Part shown: positions 44,579 through 57,640 of the stretch, piece by piece
How positions within the stretch are numbered: the first letter of the stretch is position 1
How the letters are laid out: every line of letters begins with the position of its first letter
Origin: Anniella stebbinsi
Taxonomy: Eukaryota > Chordata > Lepidosauria > Squamata > Anniellidae
NCBI GenBank assembly: GCA_029215795.1
Contig: JARDYH010000002.1
Span: forward strand, 298,809,973 to 298,873,972
Direction: 5' to 3'
Length of the DNA: 64,000 bases
The notes under the pieces: generated by a model
What the model saw: only the letters and a program-made list of their open reading frames with translations
What the model was told of the DNA's origin: nothing
Databases searched by the model: none
Position numbers and translations under genes: made by a program

Positions 44579-46620
44579 ATGTCTGTGTTTGTATACACAT
44601 CAATAAACAGTGCTGCAGATAATGAAAACTCTGCTACTGCAACCAGTGATATTTCAATGCCAATAACTGAACATGAGGACAATAGTCAAGAAAGACATGC
44701 ACCAACAATAACAGATGCAGCAGAAGATCCTGTGTATGATCAAGAAACTCAACAGCAAAAGGAAGATGTAGGTGCTATGCAGAAAGAGCAATTCATGGGT
44801 GCTCCAGGTTTGATAATGACTGTAATTACAGTCATTGACAAGAGCAATGCTGCCCAACTGCAATCTTTTCTTCAAATTCATTGTTTTGAAATTCCAAGTA
44901 ACATTTCGCAAGATGCTGGTCACCATGCTTTCCCTACTCATTGGCTGATAAAACCTTTTCCAAACTGTGAGACCTGCACAAGAGATTGGTTTTTTTTTCT
45001 GCATTCCAATATAACCCATTTTTGTATTGCTCACTCTGCTTTAGTTGGAACAGAAGTGCTGCAAATGTATCGGTTTTCTCTGATTAATCAGGATGGAGCA
45101 TCTACATAGTTTGGAGGAAGTTGGAAGACTGAATACCATCAAATGCAATGTTACACAAAGAGAACAATGTTGCATAAAAATCAGCCAGTTATGCAGGATC
45201 AGCTGAAAGTTCAGTTGAAAATTTACACTTGACTGAACTCTCAGTAGAAATTAATAACTGGGATGGGTGGGGAATCCTTCTTGAGCACATCCTGAATGTT
45301 ACCCTTTTTTTTTTTTAGTGGGGATTTGCATTCTTTGATTCTAATCAATGTATTGATGATCATGAAAATGGAAACTCCCTAGGCATAGCTGAGCTCTTCA
45401 GCAAATATGACCCACTTTTATCAGAGCATGTTAAAACATGTTCAAGAATTGCAACCAAGTCAAAAGGACATGCAAGTCCGTTATTTCTTCCCAGGCATAG
45501 AAAATAAATTTATTGAGCTATTGAAAGTTCAGTCAAGAGTAAATTCTCCACTGAACTTTCAGCTGATACTACCCTACTGGCTGATTTCCAGGCAACATTG
45601 TTTTCTTCGGATCTTCAAAACTTTATGAGATTCGAAATGCCATGTATTTTTTCAATCATTGTTGATGCTACTCCAGATTGTACAATTGTAATTTGATATG
45701 TTAACATTGTAGATGGCTTCTGTTTCACTGCATATGATGGTCTGCATAGATTAATGGTATGCATCATGGATTGATGGTGTAGCATTTGAATTCAGTGAGA
45801 AAGGCTTGAATCTCTCAATCTCACTGCACAGGCTCAAACTGAACTTCAATCTTTTCAGGAGCATATCTGAATTTAATGTCATCTTTATGGATGAAGCCCC
45901 TAACAATGATCCACCAAACTAATCTGGTAATTGAAGCACATAATGCTACACTTGATGTTGGGAGGGATAACATTGAAAATCTTTTCAATGACATTTCAAC
46001 AGATTAATGAACAATGGGATGTGATCCTGACTAAGTCCAAATTAGTAGCACAGAATATTGGCATTTCACCTTTCTCTACCAATCACAACCTATGTATTCA
46101 ATTCAATGCTGAGCAGTATTATAGAGTCAATGTTGTTTTTGTCATAATTGGCTTTATTCAGGCAGGTCTTACACATCGATTTGAATCACTGCAACTAACT
46201 TCTACCATTTGGGGGGTTCTTTGGGCATTCAACAGACTGAGTAATGAAGACCTCCTTTTGGCAGCTGAACAATTTCAGCAACAGTCCCCAAAGAAATCTC
46301 AAAAGATTTCAATGACAAGGTAATCTTCCTCAAAAAAAAAAAAAAAAGTATATTTGAGCAAGTCAAAAGAATTGCCCCCAAAAATACTCGAACTTGGACT
46401 TGTCCCGATATCATAACTGTATTGCATGTTTCTGTCAGTTTGCTTGCATCGGTGGCTTCAGGGGAATGGACCTTAAATGTGTTGAAGCAGATAAAGAACT
46501 AGCACCATGCAACTATAGGACAAGAACATTTGAATGCTCTTGCCATGCTTATCAATTGGGACACTGCAAGAAAGCTAGTATTTGCACAGAAAGAGGCTAG
46601 AAGAGCATTTGTTAAATTAA
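44579..46620 (+). pseudogene. Dead hAT transposase, ZMYM/DUF4371-like
   Basis: Frames in order give the parts of a hAT-type transposase of the kind also found in ZMYM-like host proteins. 44579-45109 (176 codons): an acidic leader, then IPSNISQDAGHHAFPTHWLI and a degraded zinc-finger region (NCETCTRDWFFFLHSNITHF). 45320-45480: FDSNQCIDDHENGNSLGIAE...SKYDPLLSEHV. 45640-45700: FSIIVDATPDC, the DUF4371 catalytic Asp block. 45931-46323: NEQWDVILTKSKLVAQNIGI...EQYYRVNVVF.IIGFIQAGL. 46420-46620: the C-terminal dimerisation region, GQEHLNALAMLINWDTARKL. Multiple stops, frameshifts and an inverted duplication make it non-functional. Flanking TIRs were not identified. Confidence 0.78.
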
Positions 46621-46669
46621 ATTATGACTCACTCTCTTTTTGGTGCCTTATTTTGATTTCATGTGTTGT

Positions 46670-46697
46670 AGTTGTTGTTATTATTATTATTATTATT
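46670..46697. repeat. (ATT)n microsatellite
   Basis: TTGTTGTTATTATTATTATT-type tract directly after the transposase remnant, possibly the tail of an adjacent LINE fragment. Confidence 0.85.
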
Positions 46698-47086
46698 CTA
46701 TGGTTTGGGGCCTCTGTGGACCTCTGAGAGGCCCTGGCCAAAATCCAAATCTGAATTGGCACCAGATGTGCCCAAACTAAATTAATAATCCAATCACACA
46801 TTGCAGAGCTATGAACATTTAATTTGGCCCTCAGATACTGGAAGAAAGAGCTATAAGCTACAATATACTGGCATTTTTGGCCCCACATGCTTTGCCCCCA
46901 TTCCCCCATTGGAATTTGGCCCCTGAGAGCTGCTCCAAAAGTATTCAGCCCTCAGGATAAAAAAGGTGCTACATATATAGATTCTGGGAATAAATTCCCT
47001 CTTAAATTTGTTTATAGGATCCTGAATCACTATTCTCAACTGAAGGATTTGGTTTCTGTTTCTCATCACGTGCCCAGAGAGATACA

Positions 47087-47223
47087 ACATTGGGTTTTAT
47101 CCAATGTTAATCCTATTTAGACTTCGCCCATTGAAATGAATAGTACATATGTTAGTCATGATTAATTTATGTCCCATTCATTTCAATGGGTCTACTCTAA
47201 GTAGGACTAACATTGGATTCACC
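47087..47223. mobile_element. Palindromic MITE (CATTTCAATGGGTCTACTCT family)
   Basis: Arms TCCAATGTTAATCCTATTTA / TAAGTAGGACTAACATTGGA and CCCATTGAAATGAATAGTAC / CATTCATTTCAATGGGTCTA. Related to 10370-10495. Confidence 0.8.
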
Positions 47224-48459
47224 CCATTCATGATGCCAGCACATCATAAAGGCTTAAAGTAGGATGTGCCAACCACTATATCAGAGGTGTCCCAAAAGAA
47301 GAAGAAGATAATAGCACCATCATATGCAAATGCCTCACAGCATCATGTGTTTGGAATCTTGACTCCAGTCTGCCAAACCTCAAAACTGAGCAAATAATGA
47401 GTTTCTGAATAACGCTCAGTCCAAAAGCCAAATTTGCTTCTTGAGAAGCCAGAAAGTGAGCTTGATAATTCAGCCATTCATTCCAAATTATGCTTGCCAC
47501 ACCATAACATAGCAGTTTTTATCATTTGTTGTCATCCTTAACATTTGTTGATATCCCTAGCAATAATACTCCAAATGCTTCTCTCGATCCATTATTTAAT
47601 GTTTATACTTACTTAAAGGCTTTTCATCACGTTTTTTTTAAAAAAGAATCCAAACTCTAAAAGCCTGGTTTTCTTTCCTGTTTCCCTGATATGAAAATAA
47701 TTCTGAGTTTCTGAACCCCTGAGTAATGATTGAGGAATGTATTACATCCCCCAACACAGCAAGGCAGCTGGTAAAGTGAATCTTCACAGCATGTTAAATA
47801 TACAGAGAATGGTGCCAAAAAACGAGATCGAATTGAAACACAGTCAAATGTCAGCATTAATTTGCTGTTAAATATATGTGGCTCCTTGAGAACCACTTCC
47901 TTTCGGAACTGCAACATAAGACTCTAATGTTTTTTTTCTTGACCACTCACCAAAATATCTCCAGAATAAAAAATGTTATTCCTCCCACCCCCTATTCCAT
48001 ATCAATATACATATTTGTTCTGTTTGCTTGAGCTTCTATCGGGGTCGAGGCTGGGAATAAATAAGGCTTTGATCCTGTTTACAGGATTATAACTTTTTTA
48101 TTGCGGAAGAACCTAAGGGCCATGTACTTAGTGTGTTCTGAGGCTTGGCTAAAGAGTGGGTAATTGTTCTAAGCAAGGAATGGCCTTTTCAAATCATTCA
48201 TGTTTGAGCTCCCAGCAGGACAAGCAAAGTCCAACATTTAAGTGGGTTTTAGTCAGCCATTGAACTACTAACATGTTAGAATGCTAACATCTGAACACTA
48301 GCAATTTAGGGGTATGGATTACTGCAAGGTAATAAATGGAATATAGAACTGTAGTCATAATAAACATTCCAATAATGGGTTACCAAAGAGGCTGTGTTAA
48401 ACTATTAAGAAATTATTTGGGATGCCAGAAGCATAGCAAATCAAATACTCTGGGGTTGC

Positions 48460-48930
48460 ATCTTCATTCATTCATTTAATATATTTGTATCCCGCTTTTC
48501 CTGATGGTTCAAGTTCAAAAATCATAAAAATAATACAGAAACACAGTCATCCTAATAGAAAATGAAGATAAAACTCTATAAAATGTTAGAACCACGCACC
48601 TCCAAAAGTTAGAAAATATTAAAACCTCCTGAACATGTATGGTTTGCTACTATGGTGGCACATAGTAGTAGCAGTTTTGAGTAGTACTCAGAAAGGAGCA
48701 GCACAAAAGACTTCTTTTCCTATGTCCAGTCCATTACTCCCCACAGGATCTCCACAGGGTTCCAGGATTGGGATGGAAAAGTGAGAATTGGGTGTCATCT
48801 GCATACTGATGGCACTGTACTCTAAATCCACAGATATCCTCCCTCAATGGTTTCATGTAGATATTGATACCATGATCTAATTATATTATATAGCTTAGGG
48901 GACGGAATAAAACCCTGTGGGACACCATAG
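48460..48930 (-). mobile_element. LINE 3' region remnant
   Basis: Starts with the inverted tail TTCATTCATTTAATATATTT, then GTATCCCGCTTTTCC. Further in it includes TGGGTGTCATCTGCATACTG, TCAATGGTTTCATGTAGATA and AAACCCTGTGGGACACCATA, which I recognise from reptile LINE or LINE-associated repeats. Assignment to L2 or CR1 is uncertain. Confidence 0.5.
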
Positions 48931-49294
48931 ATCAGGAGTCTCCAGTGCAGTGCCTGTGGGTGCCATGGCACCCGCAGGCACCTCAAGGATGCCCGTGAAG
49001 CAGTCTCCAGTCTCCAGTCCCTGCCCCCTTAAAAACATTTTTTTTTTAAATAAAAAACTTGGGAAATGTTAGGGACTATTTTTTCTCTTCTGTTTTAGCC
49101 TCACTATTTTTGTCCTCCAAAGCTCTTTAGTTCACTGTTTCTTGTAGGGCTGTGACCAGATCCGGATCTGGATCCTGAATCCCTCCCCCTTCCCCACTCA
49201 CCTCCATCGCTGCCTCGGCCTGGAAAAACACATAATGGCTGCTGTGGGGGCATGGATAGGCTAAAGAGAGCTTAGGAGGCGGTGGGGGCATCTG

Positions 49295-49508
49295 GCCTCT
49301 TCAGACAACACCCTAAGTCATACTTAGGTTGCTAATCCTTTTGCAGTAAATGGTTAATAAGTATGTTTAAACCATGGTTATGTAGCCACCATGGATAGGA
49401 ATGGTTCACATGACAAGCTACGTCATGGTTCACATGACATGCTAAGCCATAACGTTTAGCTCCAAATGCTTAACAACCATGCCTTAGCGTGTCCTCTGAA
49501 CAGGGTCA
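49295..49508. mobile_element. ACCATGGTT-type MITE
   Basis: CTTCAGACAACACCCTAAGT on the left and CCTTAGCGTGTCCTCTGAAC on the right. The interior has repeated AACCATGGTTATGTAGCC / CACGGTT-type motifs. Same family as the copies near 25968, 29230 and 32710. Confidence 0.55.
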
Positions 49509-50279
49509 TAGTGAGGCTAGTAGCTGGTAGTTGCAGGAGCCCTGCCCTCTTTTGGATCTGGTCAAGAGCTTTATACTTACTTAAATGCATGCCATGCATT
49601 GCCCCCTTGTGCACCTGAAGCTGCAGGAAAACTCATAATCCTAAACCGTTTTTGAGATAGTCAGTGAATGAATCATTGTTAGAAATTGCTTCTTTCGTGG
49701 CTTTAATGTCCCAATTAGACGTTAAGTAGCTGTCAAGCGAAATCTCTGAGGCATACTAGTAAGTGCTTAGTCCCAATTATCACTTTGGTGGGTGGAGGAG
49801 ACAAGGTGGACAGGATCCAGTTAGATAACAGAGAAACTCAGCCTCTGAGAAGAGTTGTTAATGAAATTACACAAAATGCGCTGTGGTGCATTAGAGACCT
49901 AAGAGCTTTCCAAATCTCTCTCTCCATGGAAAGACTTATACAATGCCTTCTAGCCTAGCCTTCTGGTGTGTTATTGTGCAGGGCTGCTTGGCTCTATGGA
50001 CTATCCTGGCAGCTGGAGTGACTGGTCCAAAAGTTCTGCTTGCAAAACCTTGGATCTGAGCTATGTAGCAACTCAGGTTTAGCCAAGTTAATTTCAGTAA
50101 CTTGCAAAAGAAGCAGAGCTCTTGCAAGGAGCTCTGCATTCACTGGGGTGGGTTTTAGGCCTGTCATTTTCCATGCATGTAAAGGCAGCAATGATTGCTA
50201 TCAGTGAATTTTATTTGCTTTGGTTGAAAGGCCAGCTGTGCTCCCTTTTTCAAAACAGGTTTGGCCTCAGTTATCTATG

Positions 50280-50511
50280 CTGAAGTTACTTCCTGATTGA
50301 ATTACTGCAATGTTCTCCATGTGGGTCTCCATGTGGGTCCATCTAGCAAAGGTCAGCTGGTTCCAAATGTGGTGGCCAGACTTTTGTCTGGTGTGTCTTG
50401 CTCGGAGCACGTAACTCCAGTTCTGAGTCAACTTCATTGGCTGCTTATTTGTTTATGTCCTCAATTTAAAGCACTCACCTTGGTTTTTAAAGCCCTGAAT
50501 AGTCTGGGACA
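50280..50511 (+). mobile_element. L2-type LINE fragment (+ strand)
   Basis: Translates as NYCNVLHVGLHVGP, QLVPNVVARLLSG, HVTPVLSQLHWLLICLCPQF and VFKALNSLGQP. This parallels the L2 reverse transcriptase C-terminal block DYCN.LY.GLP, QLVQN.AARLLTG, HVTPVL..LHWLP, TYKALNGLGP. It is cut off at about 50511 by a palindromic MITE. Confidence 0.8.
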
Positions 50512-50594
50512 GCCTTCCCCAATCTGGTGCCCCCCCCCCCAGATATGTTGGACTGCAACTCCCATCATTCCCAGCCAGTTGGGGACCCCTGCTT
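50512..50594. mobile_element. ACTCCCATCAT-type MITE remnant
   Basis: CAGCCTTCCCCAATCTGGTG, a C run, then TTGGACTGCAACTCCCATCA and TTCCCAGCCAGTTGGGGACC. It interrupts the L2 fragment. Confidence 0.7.
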
Positions 50595-51045
50595 TAAAGT
50601 TTTATTTTTCTGGATTTTTTTTATTGCAAAATCATGAATTATCTCCCCAAAGTCAATTTCACTACCAAATTCATACTCCATAGACATAATGACTAATTGG
50701 CTTACACATTCTTGCCCCATAACAGAATGAATGCCTGTGGTTTTTTTAATGACTGCTAGCTTGCTGAAATGCTTTTACCACAATCACAGGCAGTGTGCAA
50801 AAAACAAAACACAAACACAACAACTGTAGAATTATGCACTTGAGTAAAAAAAATCTTACAATTACTTTTTTGTAAATCTCATTTATTTCATTTCATAAGA
50901 TAAGTGGGGTAGTTCATACATTTCCCCAAAATATTGTTTTTAAGATGCAAGATTTCACAAAAAAATATTTCTGAGAAAGATCTGTAGAATCCCTATGAAG
51001 CAGACATCTAAAAGCTTCTTCCAGTTCCTTCGGGCTCTATTCTCG

Positions 51046-51400
51046 TATATTTTAGGACTTGGGTGTCCTATTTTATAAAGGACAGTCTTCTATTTTAAGA
51101 CCTGTCAGAGGACATTCCTCTATTTGAATGCATCCACTATTTGAAGTGCTGCCCAGTCCAACTCTGGTTTAATGATAAAGAATATTAAGAAGGGTGAGTG
51201 CAGAAATGCACATCAGCACTTAGCACCTGGACAGCAGACTAGGAAGCATGCAGGTCACCCGGTCACACTCTGAGATGTATTTCTATTTCATTTATAGTAA
51301 TTATTTTAAAATTTGCATATTCTGATTTTATGGAAAATTGTGTCTTATTTTGTCCTCTTTTTTGCTGATGCATTTCCTCTTTGGCCATTCTATTTAGAAC
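51046..51400 (+). repeat. Dispersed repeat, second copy of 22741-23130
   Basis: See 22741-23130. Shared ordered blocks include GGACAGCAGACTAGGAAGCA, GCAGGTCACCCGGT and TGCTGATGCATTTCCTCTTT. Confidence 0.5.
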
Positions 51401-54400
51401 TGAATGGAATTTAAAACACATGTTACTGGCTACTTTGAATCTGTGCTCTAATTCACAGAAAACACTGTCCAAAGTCTGAAAGTGTCTCTTCTGAATAAAG
51501 TCTCTGGTTCAATTTCAGAGATCGAAAATATGATTGTTGTGAATGAGACATTTACTCACATATATTTTGGGCCTGTCAATCCTACCATCAGTACTGTTCT
51601 CCATTGTTCCTGGAATGAATGTCCCTGATTTTGATAGTGCTTTCCCCACCCAGAGCTCTCTCTCTCTCTCTCTCCTCTGCCCAGGTGTGTAAACTATGGG
51701 GGAAGGCTCAAGCCCCCACTGGGATTTCTCAGAGGGGGCAATGACCAACCAGGTAACATCAGTACGATCACAGCCTGGCTGGCAGCAGTGCATATCCTGG
51801 ATGTATTTTTCTCCTTGGTGCATTGTTTAGTTATCTACCGTTCAGTGCTCCCTCTGGTTAGCTATAATAAATTTGTTTTAACTCATAAAAAAAGTTTGTT
51901 GATTTTTATCTTGGGCTTCAACCTGGATGGTATATTGTATAGGACTATGGATGGTGGGGGTAGTGTGTTAACTATAACATTATAATTAAAATGTATTTTT
52001 TTTAGTACTGGTTATTTTAATATGTGGCTTTAAACACTCTAGGATCCACTGATGAAGGATGGTTTCCAGAAATATAAATAGAAATGTATACATAAATGTA
52101 AATAAATAAGCCTACCCACCCTTTCCCAGGTGTAGCCCCATGCCCGTCCTCCCTGAAAATTGAGAAGTCTATGCCCCTGCTCCTGCCTATACACAATGCA
52201 CTCTGTGACTGGTAGTTCTTGAGGCAGCATGTCAAGAAACCTCTCTGTCTCTCAAACTACAAATCCTAGCTGTTCTAGAGAAGAGCCTGGACTAGCAACT
52301 CACTTTTCGGAATGTTGCTTATTCTGCTCTAATGCTGCTTCTGTTTGGGTCCAGAAAATCTCACAAGATTTGCACAATCAGTACACAGTCACAGGGAAAT
52401 ACATCTCCATAAATATCTTCAAGCATAATCTACAATTTAGACTCAATTTCCCTCTCATGGTGATGTGGCTACAGCCTAGGCTGGCCTGAATCTCCAAACT
52501 CCAATAAAGCATACCCTTTTTCCCCACCATACTTGAGACCTGGTTTATGGTCACTGAATCAATCAATTAAGTATACTTAACTTCATGCTGGATTGGAGCC
52601 AATGCCTCTGTTCTACTCCTGCAAAACTAAAATACCCCAGCAGGATGTTCAATCAGATACAAATAATTTTTAAAAGTCCTACATAAAGTTCTAATTGTGT
52701 CAGGGAACAGTATTTCCAGTCATCTATCTTCCTATTAACAGTGGATTTCAACGGCTTTGTCCCCACTGGAAGTTCCCCCCTTCTTTTGAACTTCTATTTA
52801 TATTCTCTCACTTGCTTCTGCCAGAAGATCTCATGTGGATAGATTAGGCCCTTTCAAAAAGCAATTTGAATTACAGTGATTTTTTTTTTCCTGTAGTAAA
52901 GCAACTGCCTCAACTTATCTTTAAAAAAAGAAAGAAAAAGAAAATATTAACTTCAATTAGAGATGCGCAGAATGTGACCTATTTCCTGGAATGCATAACA
53001 ATGCTAGCAAACAGCAGTGGAAAGTATTAGGGCTGTATGGGAAAATGAGGGTTGAAATGTTGTTGTTTACAAAACTGACTTCTTGTCTCGTACATAAAAA
53101 CCACCAGAAGGAGAGCAGGATGGGTGGGAGAGAGAAAAAGAGCCATTCACCATAAATGCGCTAACTAGAAGCTGTTTCCACTTACATTGTTCACAGTGAC
53201 ATCCGTAACAGAAGACTTCTCAATCTATCTAACTATGTTTTTTTTAACGATACAGCAACAGGAATTCAGTCTCTCTCTGTACTTTTATGTGAGAAACTCT
53301 GCAGAAGTTCTTCTCTGTACATACACAATTGTGATTTGAAGAACCGGAAGGTTATTGACTTTGGCTGGACCGACTTGGACTGTGTCTAAGGAAAAAGCCA
53401 GGGCCTAGAACTTTTATCTTTTGGGATATTCCAGAAAAAATATCCTTCTGGGAGCTCTGATAGCAATTTCCATAAAGTGAAGGCTACGTCCCCAGTTTGA
53501 CAAGGATGTGCAAGGCTCTCCTGAGACTCCTACAAATTTCTGCTTTCTTTTTAAAAAAAGTAAAGACACAATCCCTTTCAACATGAATGCACTTGCATGT
53601 GTGCAGAGGGTTCACCAGGGTGCACAATGGTGGCAGGGAATTGATGCATCCCCACAACCATGGGTTGCTAATAGTGAGAACACCATGCCTAGACCACTGA
53701 GCCACATTTTCTTGGATGATGTGTAATGCTAGAATGTATTTACTTGGTTGTCAACTGCAGCTCTTTTGCTTGGTACAATATCATCAGGAAAGAACTGGAT
53801 GTTGCAATATTTGCATATGTGGAGCAGTTGCTAAAGTGGTTGAAACTTTTGGGGAGGGTTGAGTTTTGTTGTAATTATACGGCACCACATGTTCATAATT
53901 GGAACTGCTGTCCAACTATATCAAAATACTCCATCTGGGACGAAGACTTGGAACTTAAAAGGGGAAGCCTTGAAAAAGAGCCAAGACCTAGGATGTCTAA
54001 AACCAAAGTAAACAAATTCACCTGCCCTCCAGAGACTCTTCTACTCTTGTGGGAATTCCAGCCCAGAGCTGTTTGTGTCCCCTGGCCCCACTTAAACTCC
54101 CAACCCCCAATTCAACACTGAACTTCACTTCCTCTTTTTTTTTTTTTTTTTTTGGTCCTTGGCACACTCCCCACCAACACTTCTCTAGCAGACTCCCGGT
54201 CACTTCCTGGAATGACTGAATAGACTGATTGGAAGCAAAGCACCACTTATCTCATGGGAAATAATAAATGTTGGGAGAAAGTCTTACATTCTTCTCAGAG
54301 GCAGCCTTATCCCAAAGTAAGATGATTGTGAACAGGGTGAGGCAAGGTGAGTCATTTGCCTTGCGTGGTGAGTTTCAGGTGCTACAAAAGGGAGAAGATT

Positions 54401-54658
54401 CTTTTATGTGTGTGGGGGGGAGATGCACTAAAGGGACCTGTGGGGATAAACAGAGGAAATTCCAAAATGGAACTGGGCATTTCTGTTTCGTATCGCCTGA
54501 AGTGCAAACAAAGACTCAGAAGATAAGATAGGTGCCAATGCCTACCTCCTGTCTCTGGATTCAAGTAATTCATTCTAATTGAGAAAAGGCCAAATATTAC
54601 ATCCAACTGTCATAAATCAATGAACAGATAAATATCAGAGGGCAGAACTGTAAGGAAA

Positions 54659-54779
54659 CAATCCTATGCATGTTTTGACAGGAAAAAGTCCTACAACTCC
54701 CAGCATTCCCCAGCCAGCCCTGCTGGCTGGGAATCCTGGGAATTGTAGGACTTTTCTGCCTAAATAAGCAAAGGATTGC
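54659..54779. mobile_element. MITE with an inserted or embedded palindrome
   Basis: The outer ends AATCCTATGCATG and AAAGGATTGCA belong to the ATCCTATGCA family. The interior is a clean hairpin: AAAAAGTCCTACAACTCCCA against TGGGAATTGTAGGACTTTT, with AGCCAGCCCTGCTGGCTGGG at its tip. Confidence 0.75.
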
Positions 54780-55675
54780 ACCCTAAGTATGTAATATGAG
54801 GTAAAAAAAATAAGAAAGAGGGAGATCAGATTCTAATGACAAGGGTGGCTGCCTTTATTAAACGTAATGTGCCTTTGCATCACATATCTGAATGCTTGGG
54901 GAATACTGCTCTGCTTCTCTGATTCCAGTCTGTTCAGTTACAGACTGACGCCCTGGTCTAAAAATGCCACAGAATGTGTGTGGAGGTGGTTGAACACATA
55001 CTACTCCGGAGCATAGGTGGGGGCCACAGTTTGGGATGCTTCGGTATATTTAAAAAACAAAATTTCAGCGCAAGTACACAAGGAGAGCACAAGGATAGAA
55101 TCATTTCCCCTGATGAACTAGGTCAGTGATCTTCACTATGTTTCAAGCAGGAGCCACTTTGGATGCACTATGCCGAAACTGCCCGGGGACTTCTCTGAGC
55201 TATGGGATTGGGGTTCTCCTTTCCCCCCACCCCAGTCAAGTGGCAATGCTATGCACCAGACCCAGCTGGAGGCCTTTTCAGACCTCTCTTCTCTAACCCA
55301 TCCAAGCAAGGCCTTAACAGTCATTCAACAGGTAGGCAAATTCCGACAGGCTCACATGGTCATGGAATTGGGGTGGATCTTTTTCTCATTTCCAAAAGAG
55401 TGCTCTGATCCACTAAGTCCTGCAAAATCTCCCAAGACTGGGCCATGTTACTCTCTCTGTGGCCTGCATGTTTGATTTCCCCTGCACCTCGAGTGCTTCT
55501 GCAGTGTATCACTGCAGATAGCCAATCACGTTGCTCTTTGCCTCTTGGGCTCCTTCCACATTATACCTAATTGGCTGATTGTTCCAGCATTTTCCTCCTC
55601 CCATCTCCCAGCCACCTTACAGTTGATGTGCAGCAGTTCTCCTGACTCCCCACCCCTGAAGCCTTCTCCTACAGC

Positions 55676-56420
55676 CAGGGTGGATTTGATTTAAATCAAT
55701 TTGATTTAAATCACTACTCAGAAAGACTTGATTTAATCATGTGACTCCCCCCCCCCAAAAGTGCACTCTTCCTCGCTATAAACGTAATACATATTTTACA
55801 CAACTCAGTTACCAAAGACTCATTCTTGCTGGTATAATCTTAATATTTACAACCAGATGAAGGTTTGATTTTCATTTTTACTGCTTGCCCCTCCCTCCTC
55901 ACACTTAGCTTCTTGTGCAGATCTATTCCACTCCCAACAAACTAGTCATTGAATTTTTTGAAACTTCGCACTTAAGAGGTAAGAGGTTGATTCTGTGTAC
56001 ATAGATTTGCAAAAGAACAATGGGACTGTGATCTCTGCAGATACAAATTCAGTTTTGAGAACTGTAAAACCAAGCATCTGTGATAATATCTTCTAGATGG
56101 AAAAAAATGCCCAATAATCTTACAGAAACCACTGGAAGAGCATGACATTGTGAATGGATTCATGGAATTCATTTACCAAAAAATTTAAACATTGCACAAA
56201 TATACAGCCTTATGCTACATAATTAAAAACTAATCCTAATTTCATGATGAATAACCTTTGGACTATAATGCATCTTAAATAGAAAACTATTTTAGATATA
56301 TTTTTCCTCAAAAAGCATTTTATTAAAAAAAAATCCAATTTAAATAAAAAAATCCAATTTAAATAAAAAAAATCATTTTTTTAATTTTTTTAAAAAAATA
56401 ATTGACTTTTACCCACCCTG
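55676..56420. mobile_element. hAT element, non-autonomous, 745 bases
   Basis: Ends CAGGGTGGATTTGATTTAAA and TTGACTTTTACCCACCCTG are inverted (CAGGGTGG). The flanks CCTACAGC (55668-55675) and CCTATAGC (56421-56428) form an 8-base duplication with one mismatch. The interior is AT-rich with TTTAAAT-type repeats and no long frame. Confidence 0.8.
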
Positions 56421-56549
56421 CCTATAGCCCAGATCACAGCAGCCAGCCCACCACTGAAGCAAACAACAAACCATAACTAGAAAGGCCCTACTGAGAGTGA
56501 GCAGCTACCAGAAAGAGAGAGAGACATACCCTCAGTTTATATATACTAG

Positions 56550-56870
56550 CATATTGTGGGTTAATTAACCCATGGTTTGCCATGCATGAGCAGGAGTGAG
56601 TGAATGCACTACCACCCATATGCTCCTCACTTCCACTTTTAATCAACAACCTATAATTGGCTGGGTCGTAGATTGCTGAATGTGAAATGTGAACCCAAAG
56701 CACTGTTGTTTTTTTAGGGGCTAAACAACCCAGCAGTTAACAACAAACCATGGGTTAACCTGGCCAATCGTAGGTTGTTGATTAAAAGTGGAAGTGGCTG
56801 ATCCAGTACACCGCCCCCCTCTCTCTCTGCACAGCAAATTGTAGGTTAATTTCAAACCATGCGAATCGGC
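56550..56870. mobile_element. Foldback MITE
   Basis: CACTTCCACTTTTAATCAAC, then AACCTATAATTGGC is inverted as GCCAATCGTAGGTTGTTGAT, then TAAAAGTGGAAGTGG. The outer parts CCCATGGTTTGCC and GTAGGTTAATTTCAAACCAT extend the symmetry. Confidence 0.75.
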
Positions 56871-57539
56871 CTAGTGAATAAGTATACGAGAGGGAGAACC
56901 GCACCAGATGAGATTGGGAACTGCCAGTGTCATCAGTTCTTTGGGCTTTGCAGTGAAGAACACCAAGCTAGTTTTTATTTATTTGCAAAGCGGTTCTTGC
57001 TTGCAGTAGAGGCTGGTGGCTCTGACGCCAGTGGATTGTAAATCTGCTATGGGCTGCAGTCAGAATCATTTGGAGTTTTAAAGGAGCTATCAATGGTGCT
57101 GAACCCATCTGGGGCTAGGGTTCCGCACTTTGGATGACTCCTTTAGAGTTCTGAGTGGTTCTGGCTAAAATCCAGAATGCATTCACTGCTCACTATCATC
57201 AGAGCCACCAGCCTCCACTGGGTTCTTGTTTGTTGCTTTTTTTTTTTTTTGCTACCTGGGGAAGCATTTAAAATATGATCCCACATTTACTGCCTGAATT
57301 GGTACAGTCCATTCTGCCACCTTATTCTATTGCATGGTTATAGAAAGCCAGATACTTCATCCACCAGGGAATCGGGATTATTATGCAGTCTTTATAGGAT
57401 ATGACCTTGTGATCCCAGATTTTGCCATCATTAGTTTATTAACTTGCGATGCCTGAAGTTTAAAAATGCTGATCTGGCGACATTTTCTTTTCTGCTACTA
57501 AATTTTTTTAACCAAAAATTGTTTATTCTTTTTATTATC

Positions 57540-57640
57540 CTGTAGTCATTGTATTTTAATGCTAACTGTTTATAAGCTGCCCTGAGAACATTGTTATTGG
57601 GTGGCATATGAATGCTATCATAGATATTAATCATAAACTA
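57540..57640 (+). mobile_element. LINE (L2-like) 3' tail
   Basis: AACTGTTTATAAGCTGCCCT, then GAGAACATTGTTATTGGGTG and GCATATGAATGCTATCATAG, the diverged form of a GCCCTGAGA...GGGCGGTATA.AAATGTAATAAA tail. Confidence 0.55.
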
